A stretch of 64,000 nucleotides of DNA from Flavobacteriaceae bacterium. Lineage in GTDB: Bacteria > Bacteroidota > Bacteroidia > Flavobacteriales > Flavobacteriaceae. The stretch spans positions 38,283-102,282 of the forward strand of contig JAENXC010000013.1 in assembly GCA_016649715.1 (NCBI GenBank), in the 5' to 3' direction. A program made the position numbers and the translations under genes. The notes beneath the pieces are model-generated. The model searched no databases. It was given only the letters and a program-made list of their open reading frames with translations, and was not told the DNA's origin. This document shows positions 42,087 through 49,922 of this stretch, piece after piece (positions within the stretch are counted from its first letter, which is position 1; each line of letters opens with the position of its first letter).

Positions 42087-42488
42087 TTGAAGAATACACT
42101 TACACAGATTAGAGTGCGCTACGGCGAGACAGACCAAATGGGCGTGGTCTATTACGGCAACTACGCGCAATACTTGGAACAGGGCCGTACCGAATGGCTC
42201 CGCGAGCTCGGTTTTTCATATAAATGGATGGAAGCTAACGATGTACACCTTCCCGTGGTGCATTTCAGTATTGATTATAAACTACCTGCTTTTTATGACG
42301 ATTTGCTGACGGTAAAGACAAGTTTGAAGCAAATGCCAAATGTGAAAATTGAGTTTCAATATGAAATTTATAATGAGTCCAAACAACTTTTGGTCACAGC
42401 GACCACTATTTTGGTTTTTGTAAATAGTACTACCAAAAAGTTGATGAAGGCACCAAATTATTTAATTGAAAAATTAAAAGAGGAGTAA
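42087..42488 (+). CDS. YbgC/FadM-type acyl-CoA thioesterase
   Basis: 133 aa hotdog-fold protein. The 4-hydroxybenzoyl-CoA thioesterase motif is VRYGETDQMGVVYYGNYAQYLEQGR, with the catalytic Asp in GETDQMG. TTG start (MKNTLTQI). It hydrolyses acyl-CoA; YbgC-type partners interact with the Tol-Pal envelope system in other bacteria. It runs divergently from dnaA and abuts the convergent YigZ gene with no gap. Confidence 0.9.
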   Translation: MKNTLTQIRVRYGETDQMGVVYYGNYAQYLEQGRTEWLRELGFSYKWMEANDVHLPVVHFSIDYKLPAFYDDLLTVKTSLKQMPNVKIEFQYEIYNESKQLLVTATTILVFVNSTTKKLMKAPNYLIEKLKEE

Positions 42489-43106
42489 TCAGTCCTCCAT
42501 TTGTTTAATGGTCACTTTATAAGTGTTGTCAAACAACTCATAAATACGTTCAGTATCTTTTTTGCGAACGGCGATTTCAAGCTCGCAATTCAGTTCCATT
42601 TTTTGGTTGATTACAGAAATGTCTTCGTCTTTGATGATGCGCATAACCGTGTTCATTTCGGGGTATTCAAATTTTAAAAGGAAGATTTCATCAATGGTTT
42701 TTTCTACGATCCTGCAAGTTTCCAAAGCCATTTGTGCAGTGGTTTTGTAGGCTTGTACCAAACCGCCAACGCCCAGTTTTGTTCCCCCGAAATAGCGCAC
42801 CACAACCACCAAAACATTGGTGACATCAAAAGATTGCAGTTGTCCATAAATTGGCATTCCAGCACTGTTTGAGGGTTCGCCATCGTCATTGGCGCGATAA
42901 TGCTCGTAGCTTTTTCCCAATTGCCAAGCATAGCACCAATGCCGTGCGCTGTGGTGTTGTTTTTTTAAGGTTTCGATATATTCTTTTACTTCTTCTTCAG
43001 AAGAAACTGGAAAAGCATAGCCGAAGAATTTGCTTCCCTTTTTCTTAAAAAGCACTTCTTCCGAAGGTTTCAAAATGGTTTTATATGTGTCTTTTTCTAT
43101 TTCCAA
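42489..43106 (-). CDS. YigZ/IMPACT family protein
   Basis: 205 aa. The N-terminal UPF0029 domain has GSKFFGYAFPVSSEEE, SARHWCYAWQLG, DDGEPSNSAGMPIYGQL and VVVRYFGGTKLGVGGLVQAYK. The C-terminal DUF1949-like ferredoxin fold (about 130-205) follows. IMPACT relatives regulate translation in eukaryotes; the bacterial role is unknown. It lies just after the EamA gene on the same strand. Confidence 0.92.
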   Translation of the reverse strand: MEIEKDTYKTILKPSEEVLFKKKGSKFFGYAFPVSSEEEVKEYIETLKKQHHSARHWCYAWQLGKSYEHYRANDDGEPSNSAGMPIYGQLQSFDVTNVLVVVVRYFGGTKLGVGGLVQAYKTTAQMALETCRIVEKTIDEIFLLKFEYPEMNTVMRIIKDEDISVINQKMELNCELEIAVRKKDTERIYELFDNTYKVTIKQMED

Positions 43107-43137
43107 AATTTATCCAATAATTCAAGTAACTGATTCT

Positions 43138-43149
43138 CCGCCGTGGCGG
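43138..43149. repeat. Short palindrome CCGCC/GGCGG
   Basis: A 5-bp GC stem with a 2-nt centre, directly beside the stop codon of the EamA gene. A related CGCCG/CGGCG site with similar flanks is at 55036-55045, so it belongs to a second palindrome family. Confidence 0.5.
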
Positions 43150-43150
43150 G

Positions 43151-44020
43151 CTAGGGAGACAAAGCTATCAATAAAATCCCCAATACTGCAAGCCCAATCC
43201 CAATCCAGTTTTTCGGCAATAATTTCTCCTTAAAAAGCAAAATACCCAGCAGGGTTGAAATCATAACGATGGCTACATTATTCACTGTAAATACTCCCGA
43301 ACTCTCAAGAATATCGCTGCGCAGCGCCTGTACCAAAAAATAAACGGAGAAGTAATTGGGGATTCCCAGTGCTATTCCGCCAATAATGTTTTTTAATTGA
43401 AACTTAAAATTCCCTTTACTCGCCTGAAAAATTAAAATGAAGAACCCAATCAAGGCCGCCATTGCATATATGGTTGCCGAAAAAATCGGGACGTCGTTTT
43501 TGGCAATATATTCACCTTCCAAATATTTTATAGTGGTATCAATAATTCCGCTGCCCAAAAAGACCAAAACTGGGAAGATAAAATTAGCGGGTTTTATTTT
43601 TAAACCGTCCTGTTTTTTTATGGAGGCGAGATAAACGGCGGCCAATGCCAAAATAATTCCCAGAATTTTAAAAACGCCCAGGCTTTCTTTATAATATAGC
43701 AATCCGAAAAGAATAGGGATAACCACACTCATCTTTGTGGCCACCGAAACCACTGAAAGTCCACCGCGCTGTGTGGTTAGTGCCATTAAATTGAAAACGG
43801 TAATAAAAAGTGCGCCCAAACCAAGAGCGAATGGAAACCATGAATAATGTGGAATTTCGGTAATGTTTACCCCGTTTTCCTGTAAAATAATCCCGCAAAA
43901 ACACGCAGTTACATAATTGAAGACTATGGCTTGTAGCGTGTTGATATTAAGCCTTGAAAAAAGCTTGAAAACCACAAAAATCATTGTGGACGACAGAATG
44001 CTGAGCGCTAACGCAATCAA
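43151..44020 (-). CDS. EamA/DMT-family transporter
   Basis: 289 aa with ten transmembrane helices in two EamA repeats (about 1-140 and 150-289). Typical segments are ALSILSSTMIFVVFKLF, NLMALTTQRGGLSVVSVATK and the C-terminal LLGILLFKEKLLPKNWIGIGLAVLGI. The substrate is unknown, probably a metabolite or amino acid exported across the inner membrane. Its ATG overlaps the ribD stop by 4 nt, so both are co-translated. Confidence 0.9.
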   Translation of the reverse strand: MIALALSILSSTMIFVVFKLFSRLNINTLQAIVFNYVTACFCGIILQENGVNITEIPHYSWFPFALGLGALFITVFNLMALTTQRGGLSVVSVATKMSVVIPILFGLLYYKESLGVFKILGIILALAAVYLASIKKQDGLKIKPANFIFPVLVFLGSGIIDTTIKYLEGEYIAKNDVPIFSATIYAMAALIGFFILIFQASKGNFKFQLKNIIGGIALGIPNYFSVYFLVQALRSDILESSGVFTVNNVAIVMISTLLGILLFKEKLLPKNWIGIGLAVLGILLIALSP

Positions 44021-45087
44021 GAGTTTGGGTTTTTGAAGTTTCGCAAGGTGTCATCTTTTATTTTTTCCTGCCTGAGGGCAGGTATGGCCTCGAAAATAAT
44101 TTCGCCTTTGAAAATTGGGGCTTTTATTCCTTCTCCAAAATAGTTATTTCCGTTAAAGACAAATGCCTCATCCCAAAAATTTGCATCAATAAAGGTTTGG
44201 AGGGTTTTTGCCCCGCCTTCAATAATGAGGGATTGAATATTTCTTCGAAAAAGCGCGTCGCAGATTTGCTGCGGAATAGCTTCGGAAAAATCAATCTTTT
44301 CAAAATCAATCTTTTCAGAAGTTATTGTTTCCTTCTCGTTGAAAACTATCGTTTTTGCACTTCCGTCGTAAACCGAATAATCTTTCGGAAGTTTTAAACT
44401 GCGGTCAATAACTATTCGGATTGGATTATCTCCCGCCCATTGCCGAACGGTTAGCGATGGATTATCCTGAAAAACAGTAGTGGTTCCCACTAAAATAGCT
44501 TGTTCCTCCGCCCGCATTTTATGGACTAGTTGCCGCGAATATTCGTTGGTTATCCATAAGGGTTCGGTTTCCTTTCTAGTTTCGTTTTTTGGAGCGATAA
44601 ATCCATCAGTAGTCTGTGCCCATTTCAGAAAGATATATGGTCTTTTTTTCGTGTGAAATGTAAAAAAGCGTTTGTTTAGTTCGTCACATTCGTTATTCAA
44701 AACGCCAACAATCACTTCACATCCGGCTTCCATCAATTTTTTAATACCGCGACCCGCTACTTTTGGGTTTGGGTCCAAACTGCCAACGATTACTTTTTTT
44801 ATTTCGCTTGCAACAATTAAATCTGCACACGGAGGTGTCTTTCCAAAATGGCTGCACGGTTCCAGACTCATATAAATTGTGGCTTCTTTAAGTAGCGCTT
44901 TATTTTCAACACTTCCAATAGCGTTTACTTCAGCGTGCGGAAGCCCTGCTTTGTAGTGCCAACCTTCGCCAATAATTTTATTATTGTGAACAATCACGCT
45001 GCCCACCAATGGATTTGGATAGGTGGTCCCCAGCCCGTTTTTGGCCAGTTGGATGCAGCGCAACATATATTTTTCATGTAACTTCAC
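44017..45087 (-). CDS. ribD: Bifunctional riboflavin deaminase-reductase RibD with palindromic insert
   Basis: 356 aa from the GTG at 45087 (MKLHEKYMLRCIQLA); the longer frame upstream would run through the divergent GNAT gene. Deaminase domain: zinc site PHAEVNA and SLEPCSHFGKTPPCADLI. Reductase domain from about 150: PYIFLKWAQTTDGF, ILVGTTTVFQDNPSLTVR, SLIIEGGAKTLQTFID. It makes the second and third steps of riboflavin synthesis. An exact tandem EKIDF-EKIDF lies near residue 260. IPALRQ near the C-terminus is coded by a GC-rich palindrome (44067-44082) not expected in the family. Confidence 0.94.
   Translation of the reverse strand: MKLHEKYMLRCIQLAKNGLGTTYPNPLVGSVIVHNNKIIGEGWHYKAGLPHAEVNAIGSVENKALLKEATIYMSLEPCSHFGKTPPCADLIVASEIKKVIVGSLDPNPKVAGRGIKKLMEAGCEVIVGVLNNECDELNKRFFTFHTKKRPYIFLKWAQTTDGFIAPKNETRKETEPLWITNEYSRQLVHKMRAEEQAILVGTTTVFQDNPSLTVRQWAGDNPIRIVIDRSLKLPKDYSVYDGSAKTIVFNEKETITSEKIDFEKIDFSEAIPQQICDALFRRNIQSLIIEGGAKTLQTFIDANFWDEAFVFNGNNYFGEGIKAPIFKGEIIFEAIPALRQEKIKDDTLRNFKNPNS
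44067..44082. repeat. GC-rich palindrome inserted in frame in ribD
   Basis: CCTGCC, TGAG loop, GGCAGG: a perfect 6-bp stem inside the last 25 codons of ribD. It is of the same family as the site in menC and the site at 1757-1776. Confidence 0.7.
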
Positions 45088-45115
45088 CGCGTAAAAATAC
45101 AAGGATTTAATTAGA

Positions 45116-45601
45116 ATGGACACATCGATAATCCGACTTATTGAAAAGAAGGACAACCCGCAAATTGCCAAAGTGATTCGTAGCGTTTTGGAAGATTTCA
45201 AAGTGCCAAAAGTAGGTACCGCTTTTGCCGATACCGCTTTGGATTGTATGTTTGAAACCTATCAAAAACCAAAAGCAGTTTATTTTGTAGTTGAGGAAAA
45301 CAATAAAATAATCGGTGGTGCGGGCATGGCGAAATTGGACAATTTTGAGGGTAATGTTTGCGAGCTCCAAAAAATGTATTTTCTTCCCGAGGCCCGCGGA
45401 AGGGGAATTGGTACCCAAATGATGGAATTTTGTTTGGCAAAAGCCCGCGAATTCGGTTTTGAAAAATGTTATTTGGAAACGATGGAATATATGACACACG
45501 CCCAAAAGCTTTACAAACAATCGGGTTTTGAATATATAAAATGCGCAATGGGCGATACGGGGCATTATTCCTGTCCAGTGCATATGTTGAAAAAGTTATA
45601 A
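45116..45601 (+). CDS. GNAT-family N-acetyltransferase
   Basis: 161 aa single acetyltransferase domain. The acetyl-CoA binding motif A is LQKMYFLPEARGRGIGTQMMEFCL, with the RGxGxG pyrophosphate loop. The C-terminal beta-strand region HAQKLYKQSGFEYI completes the fold. The substrate is unknown. It is divergent from ribD (28 nt) and its stop touches the first AATTCCA heptamer of an intergenic array. Confidence 0.88.
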   Translation: MDTSIIRLIEKKDNPQIAKVIRSVLEDFKVPKVGTAFADTALDCMFETYQKPKAVYFVVEENNKIIGGAGMAKLDNFEGNVCELQKMYFLPEARGRGIGTQMMEFCLAKAREFGFEKCYLETMEYMTHAQKLYKQSGFEYIKCAMGDTGHYSCPVHMLKKL

Positions 45602-45664
45602 ATTCCAAATTATAGGCACCAAATTCCAAATAAATCTCAAATACCAATCCCGATTGTTATCGGG
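45601..45664. repeat. AATTCCA heptamer array (copy 3) and CCCGAT/ATCGGG hairpin
   Basis: Unbroken 7-mers from the GNAT stop codon: AATTCCA, AATTATA, GGCACCA, AATTCCA, AATAAAT, CTCAAAT, ACCAATC. A perfect CCCGAT-TGTT-ATCGGG hairpin follows at 45649-45664. Confidence 0.85.
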
Positions 45665-45729
45665 GCCAATATCCAAACCTTGAAGTATAGATTTCGATTT
45701 CGATTTCAATTTAATACCAACACAATCAC

Positions 45730-46587
45730 TTGAATATATCCGAACTAAAAAAAAAATTTAAAAAGCAACTTTCAGGATTATACCCTTCGGAAGAAATACA
45801 ATCATTTTTCAGCATTCTTTCTGAAAAATATTTGAAACTTTCCCGAATAGAAATTGCTTTAAATCCCGAAAAAATTATTTCCGAAGAAGCTTTCGAAAAA
45901 TTTCAGCGAGCCGTTCTTCGCCTTAAAAACCACGAACCCATTCAATATATAATAGGAGAAACCGAATTTTTCGGACTTCCATTTAAAGTGAACAAACACA
46001 CCCTAATTCCGCGTCCCGAAACGGAAGAACTGGTAGAATACATTATTTCTGAACAAAAACCCATAACTCATAACTCACAACTCATAACTATTTTAGACAT
46101 CGGCACCGGCAGCGGCTGCATCGCCATTGCACTTGCCAAAAACCTTCCAAATTCAAAAATTTCAGCGATAGATATTTCGGGAGAAGCTTTAAATATCGCC
46201 AGACAGAATGCCGCACTAAATGGAGTGGAGGTAGCTTTCTTTCATACTGATATTTTAAAAGCGCAATCGCTTCCAAAGCTATATGATTTAATAGTTTCCA
46301 ATCCCCCTTATGTGCGCGAATTGGAAAAAAAGCAAATGCAACAGAACGTTTTGAACCACGAGCCAGAGTCAGCTTTATATGTTTCAGACGAAGACCCTCT
46401 GCTTTTTTATCGTGCTATTTCGCAACTCGCAAAAAAGCATTTGAAACCCAATGGAAAACTCTTTTTCGAGATTAATGAGTACCTTGCTGTTGAATTGACC
46501 AAGCATTTAAAAGTCGAAGGTTTCCAAAATATTGAAGTGAAAAAAGACATCTTCGGAAAAGACCGAATGATTAAATGTAACTTATAA
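45730..46587 (+). CDS. prmC: Release factor glutamine N5-methyltransferase PrmC with internal heptamer array
   Basis: 285 aa, TTG start (MNISELKKKF). N-terminal helical domain to about residue 100 (PIQYIIGETEFFGLPF, TLIPRPETEELVE), SAM motif I ILDIGTGSGC (121-130), and the catalytic NPPY at 191-194. It methylates the GGQ glutamine of RF1 and RF2. The linker coding P-I-T-H-N-S-Q-L-I-T (about 111-120) is made of four tandem heptamers (CATAACT, CATAACT, CACAACT, CATAACT; 46062-46089). This is a variable spot in the family, so the protein is probably intact. A weak TAnnTTTG box is absent, and its promoter is unclear. Confidence 0.93.
   Translation: MNISELKKKFKKQLSGLYPSEEIQSFFSILSEKYLKLSRIEIALNPEKIISEEAFEKFQRAVLRLKNHEPIQYIIGETEFFGLPFKVNKHTLIPRPETEELVEYIISEQKPITHNSQLITILDIGTGSGCIAIALAKNLPNSKISAIDISGEALNIARQNAALNGVEVAFFHTDILKAQSLPKLYDLIVSNPPYVRELEKKQMQQNVLNHEPESALYVSDEDPLLFYRAISQLAKKHLKPNGKLFFEINEYLAVELTKHLKVEGFQNIEVKKDIFGKDRMIKCNL
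46062..46089 (+). repeat. Heptamer array inside prmC (CATAACT x4)
   Basis: CATAACT, CATAACT, CACAACT, CATAACT run without a gap, 28 nt in total, in the interdomain linker of the prmC coding region. Confidence 0.9.
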
Positions 46588-46590
46588 ACC

Positions 46591-46679
46591 TCCGCGAAAC
46601 TCTGTGTTTACTTTGCGAAGCTCTGTGTAATAGCTATATCGCAGAGTAGCACAGAGAACCGCAGAGTAGCACAGAGAAA
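46591..46679. repeat. Inverted/tandem 20-nt repeat before the LOG gene
   Basis: Two tandem copies of a 20-mer starting CGCAGAGTAGCACAGAGAA (46640-46659 and 46660-46678) and, upstream, two looser copies in the opposite sense (CTCTGTGT...GCG motif). The array ends 2 nt before the ATG of the next gene. Confidence 0.8.
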
Positions 46680-46680
46680 T

Positions 46681-47271
46681 ATGAACAAGTTAGAAAAAAT
46701 ATGCGTTTTCTGCGGCAGCAGTGACGGCAACGATCTAATCATAACTGATGCTGCAAAAAAACTGGGCGAAATCTTCGCAGAACGCGAAATAACCTTGGTT
46801 TACGGTGCCGCGAAAATAGGAGTGATGGGCACAATAGCAAAAAGTGTTTTGGACAACAGCGGAAAAGTAGTCGGCATTATCCCAAACTTCCTTAAAAAGA
46901 AAGAAGTGGTCCACCTCGGCCTAACGGAGCTTATCACCACCCAAAACATGCACGAACGCAAACTAAAAATGCAGGAAGAAAGTGACGCCTTCATCGCCTT
47001 GCCCGGTGGGATGGGAACTTTGGAGGAACTTTTTGAAATTATAACCTGGCTTCAATTGGGCTTGCACCAAAAACCGATAGGATTGCTGAACATAAATGGT
47101 TTTTATGACGACCTCATCAACTTGCTTGAAAACATGGTGCGCAAAGGTTTTCTTTCTATGGACAACTACAATTTGCTTTTAGTGGATTCCAATCCGGTAA
47201 TGCTTCTCAAAAAAATGGAGGATTTCAAGCGGCCTGAGGTTTCAAAGTGGCTGAATGAAGAACGGGCCTAA
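46681..47271 (+). CDS. LOG-family protein (TIGR00730-like, cytokinin riboside phosphoribohydrolase-like)
   Basis: 196 aa Rossmann-fold protein. The LOG signature ALPGGMGTLEELFEIITW carries the catalytic PGGxGT and E. The N-terminus ICVFCGSSDGND and VYGAAKIGVMGTIAK are also typical. LOG proteins cleave a nucleoside 5'-monophosphate to free base and ribose phosphate; the true substrate here is unknown. Directly preceded by the CGCAGAG repeat array. Confidence 0.9.
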   Translation: MNKLEKICVFCGSSDGNDLIITDAAKKLGEIFAEREITLVYGAAKIGVMGTIAKSVLDNSGKVVGIIPNFLKKKEVVHLGLTELITTQNMHERKLKMQEESDAFIALPGGMGTLEELFEIITWLQLGLHQKPIGLLNINGFYDDLINLLENMVRKGFLSMDNYNLLLVDSNPVMLLKKMEDFKRPEVSKWLNEERA

Positions 47272-47379
47272 AAACTTCTTAAAACCGATGCATAGCATCA
47301 ACTCTGGCACTTCGTCTGTCCGTGATCCTAATTCTTCGGGTTAGGTATTCTTAAGTTATCAAAGGAAAATAAGTAAAAG

Positions 47380-47403
47380 AAAAACCCCTCATAGAAGGGT
47401 TTA
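47380..47403 (-). terminator. Probable terminator of the FG-GAP T9SS gene
   Basis: On the minus strand AAACCC and GGGTTT pair around a 9-nt loop and are followed by a T-rich stretch. It is 29 nt after the stop of the T9SS gene. Confidence 0.65.
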
Positions 47404-47431
47404 AAAGATTCCATTATACGAAGGTTTCAAA

Positions 47432-48844
47432 TTATTGCTTAACGATTCGTTTGGTAACCGAAGCATTATCAGACCTCATGGTTGCCAAATACACACCAGC
47501 AGAAAAATCACTGATATCAAATTGACCATTTACCAAAAGGATAGGAATATTTCGTCCTGTCATATCCGTTACGATTATTTGAACATCAGTCACGTTGTTT
47601 GGAAGGTCAATGTTCACCAAACCAGTGGTTGGGTTTGGATACATTTTTAATGCGTCTGCATTAAATTCATCAACACCCAAGGAGGTTGTGTTCAAATACA
47701 ACCAGGTTTTCCCTTCTTCAAAAGGATAGCCTCCCCCTCGGTTACCTGAGCAAAAAATGTCCAGCTTTTGGTCATTATTTGTGTCAACAGCAACCGCAGC
47801 TCCATTAGAAAATGCATCTTGGAAAACCTTTGCAAGAACAAAATCATTACTTTCGTTGATTTTATACAACCTCGTAATATTGGTGTTATCATTCATTCTT
47901 CCCGCTACAAATAGCTCTTCTTTGCCTTGGTTATTCGCATTAAATGTAAGCATCGAAGATCCACTTAATCCCCCAAAAGGGACTGAGATTTTGTTCCCTG
48001 GGAAATTTCCATTTCCATCATTTAATTTAAAATCATTACCATAGCCTGTCGCATAGTTTCCAATTGAACCATAGTCAAGGAAAGTATCTCCATTAATATC
48101 AATAAATACCATCGATCCATCATTAAATGCATCAAGGTTAATAGATTCTTCGGTCAATACTCCATTGTTATTGCGTAATATAAAAATAACCGGAGCACCT
48201 CCAGAAATTCCTGCGTGAATTACAGACATAAATCCAGTTGGATTATTGTCAAGGTTTCCGGCAATCATATCCCCACCAAACATTCCTGTAAATGAGTGTT
48301 TAATAAAATTAAAATTACCTATGTTTTCATAGTAATGGGTGAATGCTTGTGCATTATCTCCTCCATGAACAATAAAGTCCACATCGCCATCTTTATCAAA
48401 ATCACCAGATACTCCCTTTGAGTTTGGTAATGGCTGAATAACTGATGGTGTTACATCGGTAAATGTTCCATCTCCGTTGTTTCTCATCAATACTGCAAAA
48501 ACTGTGCCATTTTGGCGTTCGCCAAACTTTAGATAATCATCACCTTCACTGTTGTTAAAATCATCTACAAGAATGAATCCAATTGCAGATGCTTCAAAAG
48601 GAGAAGTAATGTTGAGAGTTCCATCACCTCCATTACCGAAGACATAAGAATGATAGGGTGAAGATCCACTTGAATCAGTACCACCATCAAGGCAGATATC
48701 CTGTCTGCCATTTCCATAGATATCTCCTACTGAAATTTCAGACCATATAGTTCCTGGAAGGCTTTGTCCAGAAGGCTCAAAGGTAATTTGCTGTGCGTAT
48801 GCGGTCATCGACAGCACCATCGCAATAAATATAAGTTTTTTCAT
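47432..48844 (-). CDS. Secreted FG-GAP/VCBS repeat protein with T9SS sorting domain
   Basis: 470 aa. Signal peptide from the ATG at 48844 (KLIFIAMVLSMTAYAQ). The body is a beta-propeller of FG-GAP/VCBS repeats, with Ca-binding-type loops FDKDGDVDFIVHG, DINGDTFLDYGSI, DTNNDQKLDIF and DFNNSEGDDYLKF. Such proteins often bind carbohydrate or act as adhesins. The last 75 residues are a T9SS sorting domain (KMYPNPTTGLVNIDL, QIIVTDMTGRNIPI, SDFSAGVYLATM, ending TKRIVKQ). Confidence 0.87.
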   Translation of the reverse strand: MKKLIFIAMVLSMTAYAQQITFEPSGQSLPGTIWSEISVGDIYGNGRQDICLDGGTDSSGSSPYHSYVFGNGGDGTLNITSPFEASAIGFILVDDFNNSEGDDYLKFGERQNGTVFAVLMRNNGDGTFTDVTPSVIQPLPNSKGVSGDFDKDGDVDFIVHGGDNAQAFTHYYENIGNFNFIKHSFTGMFGGDMIAGNLDNNPTGFMSVIHAGISGGAPVIFILRNNNGVLTEESINLDAFNDGSMVFIDINGDTFLDYGSIGNYATGYGNDFKLNDGNGNFPGNKISVPFGGLSGSSMLTFNANNQGKEELFVAGRMNDNTNITRLYKINESNDFVLAKVFQDAFSNGAAVAVDTNNDQKLDIFCSGNRGGGYPFEEGKTWLYLNTTSLGVDEFNADALKMYPNPTTGLVNIDLPNNVTDVQIIVTDMTGRNIPILLVNGQFDISDFSAGVYLATMRSDNASVTKRIVKQ

Positions 48845-49152
48845 ATATTCCATTACTAAGGTTAGATGTTCAGCTTGGTTAAAGCATCCTATTCATACTT
48901 TTGTCAAGTATCTTCTACTTTATAGAAAAAAAAAGCAAGTTTCTATGCCAGCTCCTGCCATTAACATTACTGAGAACAAGGTAAAACTATTTAATAAATA
49001 CTGCAACAGTAAATGAAAAAGCTCGCTTTTTTAGTGAAAATGGTGGTAACCACAATATGCCCCGCAGGTTTTCAGAACCTGAGAGGTTTTATATTTTATA
49101 TTTGTACTGAGGGTTAAGAAGACTTTTTTAAGCTATTTATAATCTACAGTAA
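48845..49152. other. Gene-free region upstream of the Y1 transposase
   Basis: 308 nt without coding capacity. The right part has a CAGGTT/AACCTG hairpin (49065-49081), which may be the left end of the Y1 element, and a TATATTTG box before the transposase. The left part shows no recognised structure. Confidence 0.6.
49097..49104 (+). promoter_or_regulatory. Predicted -7 box (TATATTTG) of the transposase
   Basis: TATATTTG matches the TAnnTTTG element and lies 49 nt before the transposase ATG. A clear -33 TTG is not seen. Confidence 0.45.
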
Positions 49153-49614
49153 ATGTCAAACACCTATCATCAAATATACATACAGACCGTTTTTGCTGTA
49201 AAATATCGCAAAGCTCTGATTGATAAAGATTGGAAGGAGGCATTATGTGGTGTAATAGGAAATATAATTAACGAAACCGGATGCAAAACGTTGATCGTTA
49301 ATGGAGTGGAAGATCATATTCATTGTTTTTTTTCACTCAAACCTTCGTTGAGCGTTTCAGAGGTTATGCAAAGTGCCAAAGCCAAATCCTCCAAATGGAT
49401 AAACGAATCTGGGCATCTTTCCAATAGATTTGAATGGCAGCGGGGTTTCGGATCTTTTTCATATAGCAAATCGCATATTCACAATGTAATTCAATATATT
49501 CAAAATCAAGAAGCACATCATAAAAAGCAAAGTTTTTTGGATGAGTATCGTGAATTCCTAAAACGTTTTGATGTGGATTATGAAGAAGCTTATATTTTTC
49601 ATGAGCCCATTTAA
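49153..49614 (+). CDS. Y1 (HUH) transposase, IS200/RAYT family
   Basis: 153 aa Y1_Tnp domain. HUH motif in GVEDHIHCFFSL and the catalytic tyrosine region in RGFGSFSYSKSHIHNVIQYIQNQ. The tail FLDEYREFLKRFDVDYEEAYIFHEPI is the typical RAYT-type ending. These enzymes cut and rejoin single-stranded DNA at hairpins. All motifs look intact. Context (adjacent repeated hairpins, no tnpB) favours a RAYT-like role over simple IS200 transposition. A duplicated, frameshifted copy of its last 17 codons lies at 49797-49848. Confidence 0.92.
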   Translation: MSNTYHQIYIQTVFAVKYRKALIDKDWKEALCGVIGNIINETGCKTLIVNGVEDHIHCFFSLKPSLSVSEVMQSAKAKSSKWINESGHLSNRFEWQRGFGSFSYSKSHIHNVIQYIQNQEAHHKKQSFLDEYREFLKRFDVDYEEAYIFHEPI

Positions 49615-49652
49615 CTATAAGCGCTTTAGTGTGGAATCTCTTTATATCGGCC

Positions 49653-49671
49653 ATGCCTACGGCATTTTTTT
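49653..49671 (+). terminator. Hairpin-T-run after the transposase
   Basis: ATGCC-TAC-GGCAT followed by seven Ts, 39 nt after the transposase stop. It could be its terminator. A second copy with the same flanks lies near 49887-49904. Confidence 0.6.
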
Positions 49672-49717
49672 CCGGGATGATGCATAGTCCTCAGGATGAA
49701 TCCCGAGGTTAAAAGAA

Positions 49718-49786
49718 GGGTCGTGCCGCTGGCACTTGTAGGCAAATAGATTTGTCAAGCAATAAAAAGTGCCAGCGGCACGACCC
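49718..49786. repeat. Perfect 20-bp inverted repeat of REP-like hairpins
   Basis: GGGTCGTGCCGCTGGCACTT (49718-49737) and its exact reverse complement (49767-49786) with a 29-nt centre. Each arm itself is a hairpin, GTGCC-GCT-GGCAC. Diverged copies of the same pair lie at 49952-49971 and 50001-50020. Confidence 0.9.
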
Positions 49787-49796
49787 ATACTGTTGC

Positions 49797-49848
49797 CGTT
49801 TTGAAGTGGAGTATGATGATGCATATATTTTTTCATGAGCCCATTTAA
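49797..49848 (+). pseudogene. Duplicated 3' end of the transposase gene (frameshifted)
   Basis: This stretch matches the last 51 nt of the transposase gene (49564-49614) with several substitutions and one extra T, which shifts the frame. It marks the start of a second, about 235-bp-spaced copy of the whole 3' region. Confidence 0.8.
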
Positions 49849-49922
49849 GATGAAGGGCTATATTTATGGATATTTTTATATCGGCCATGCCTACGGCATT
49901 TTTTCCCGAGATGATGTATAGT

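Noticed and set aside
44017..45201. Longer ribD start at 45201
   Set aside because: It would run through the divergent GNAT gene; the GTG at 45087 fits the family N-terminus.
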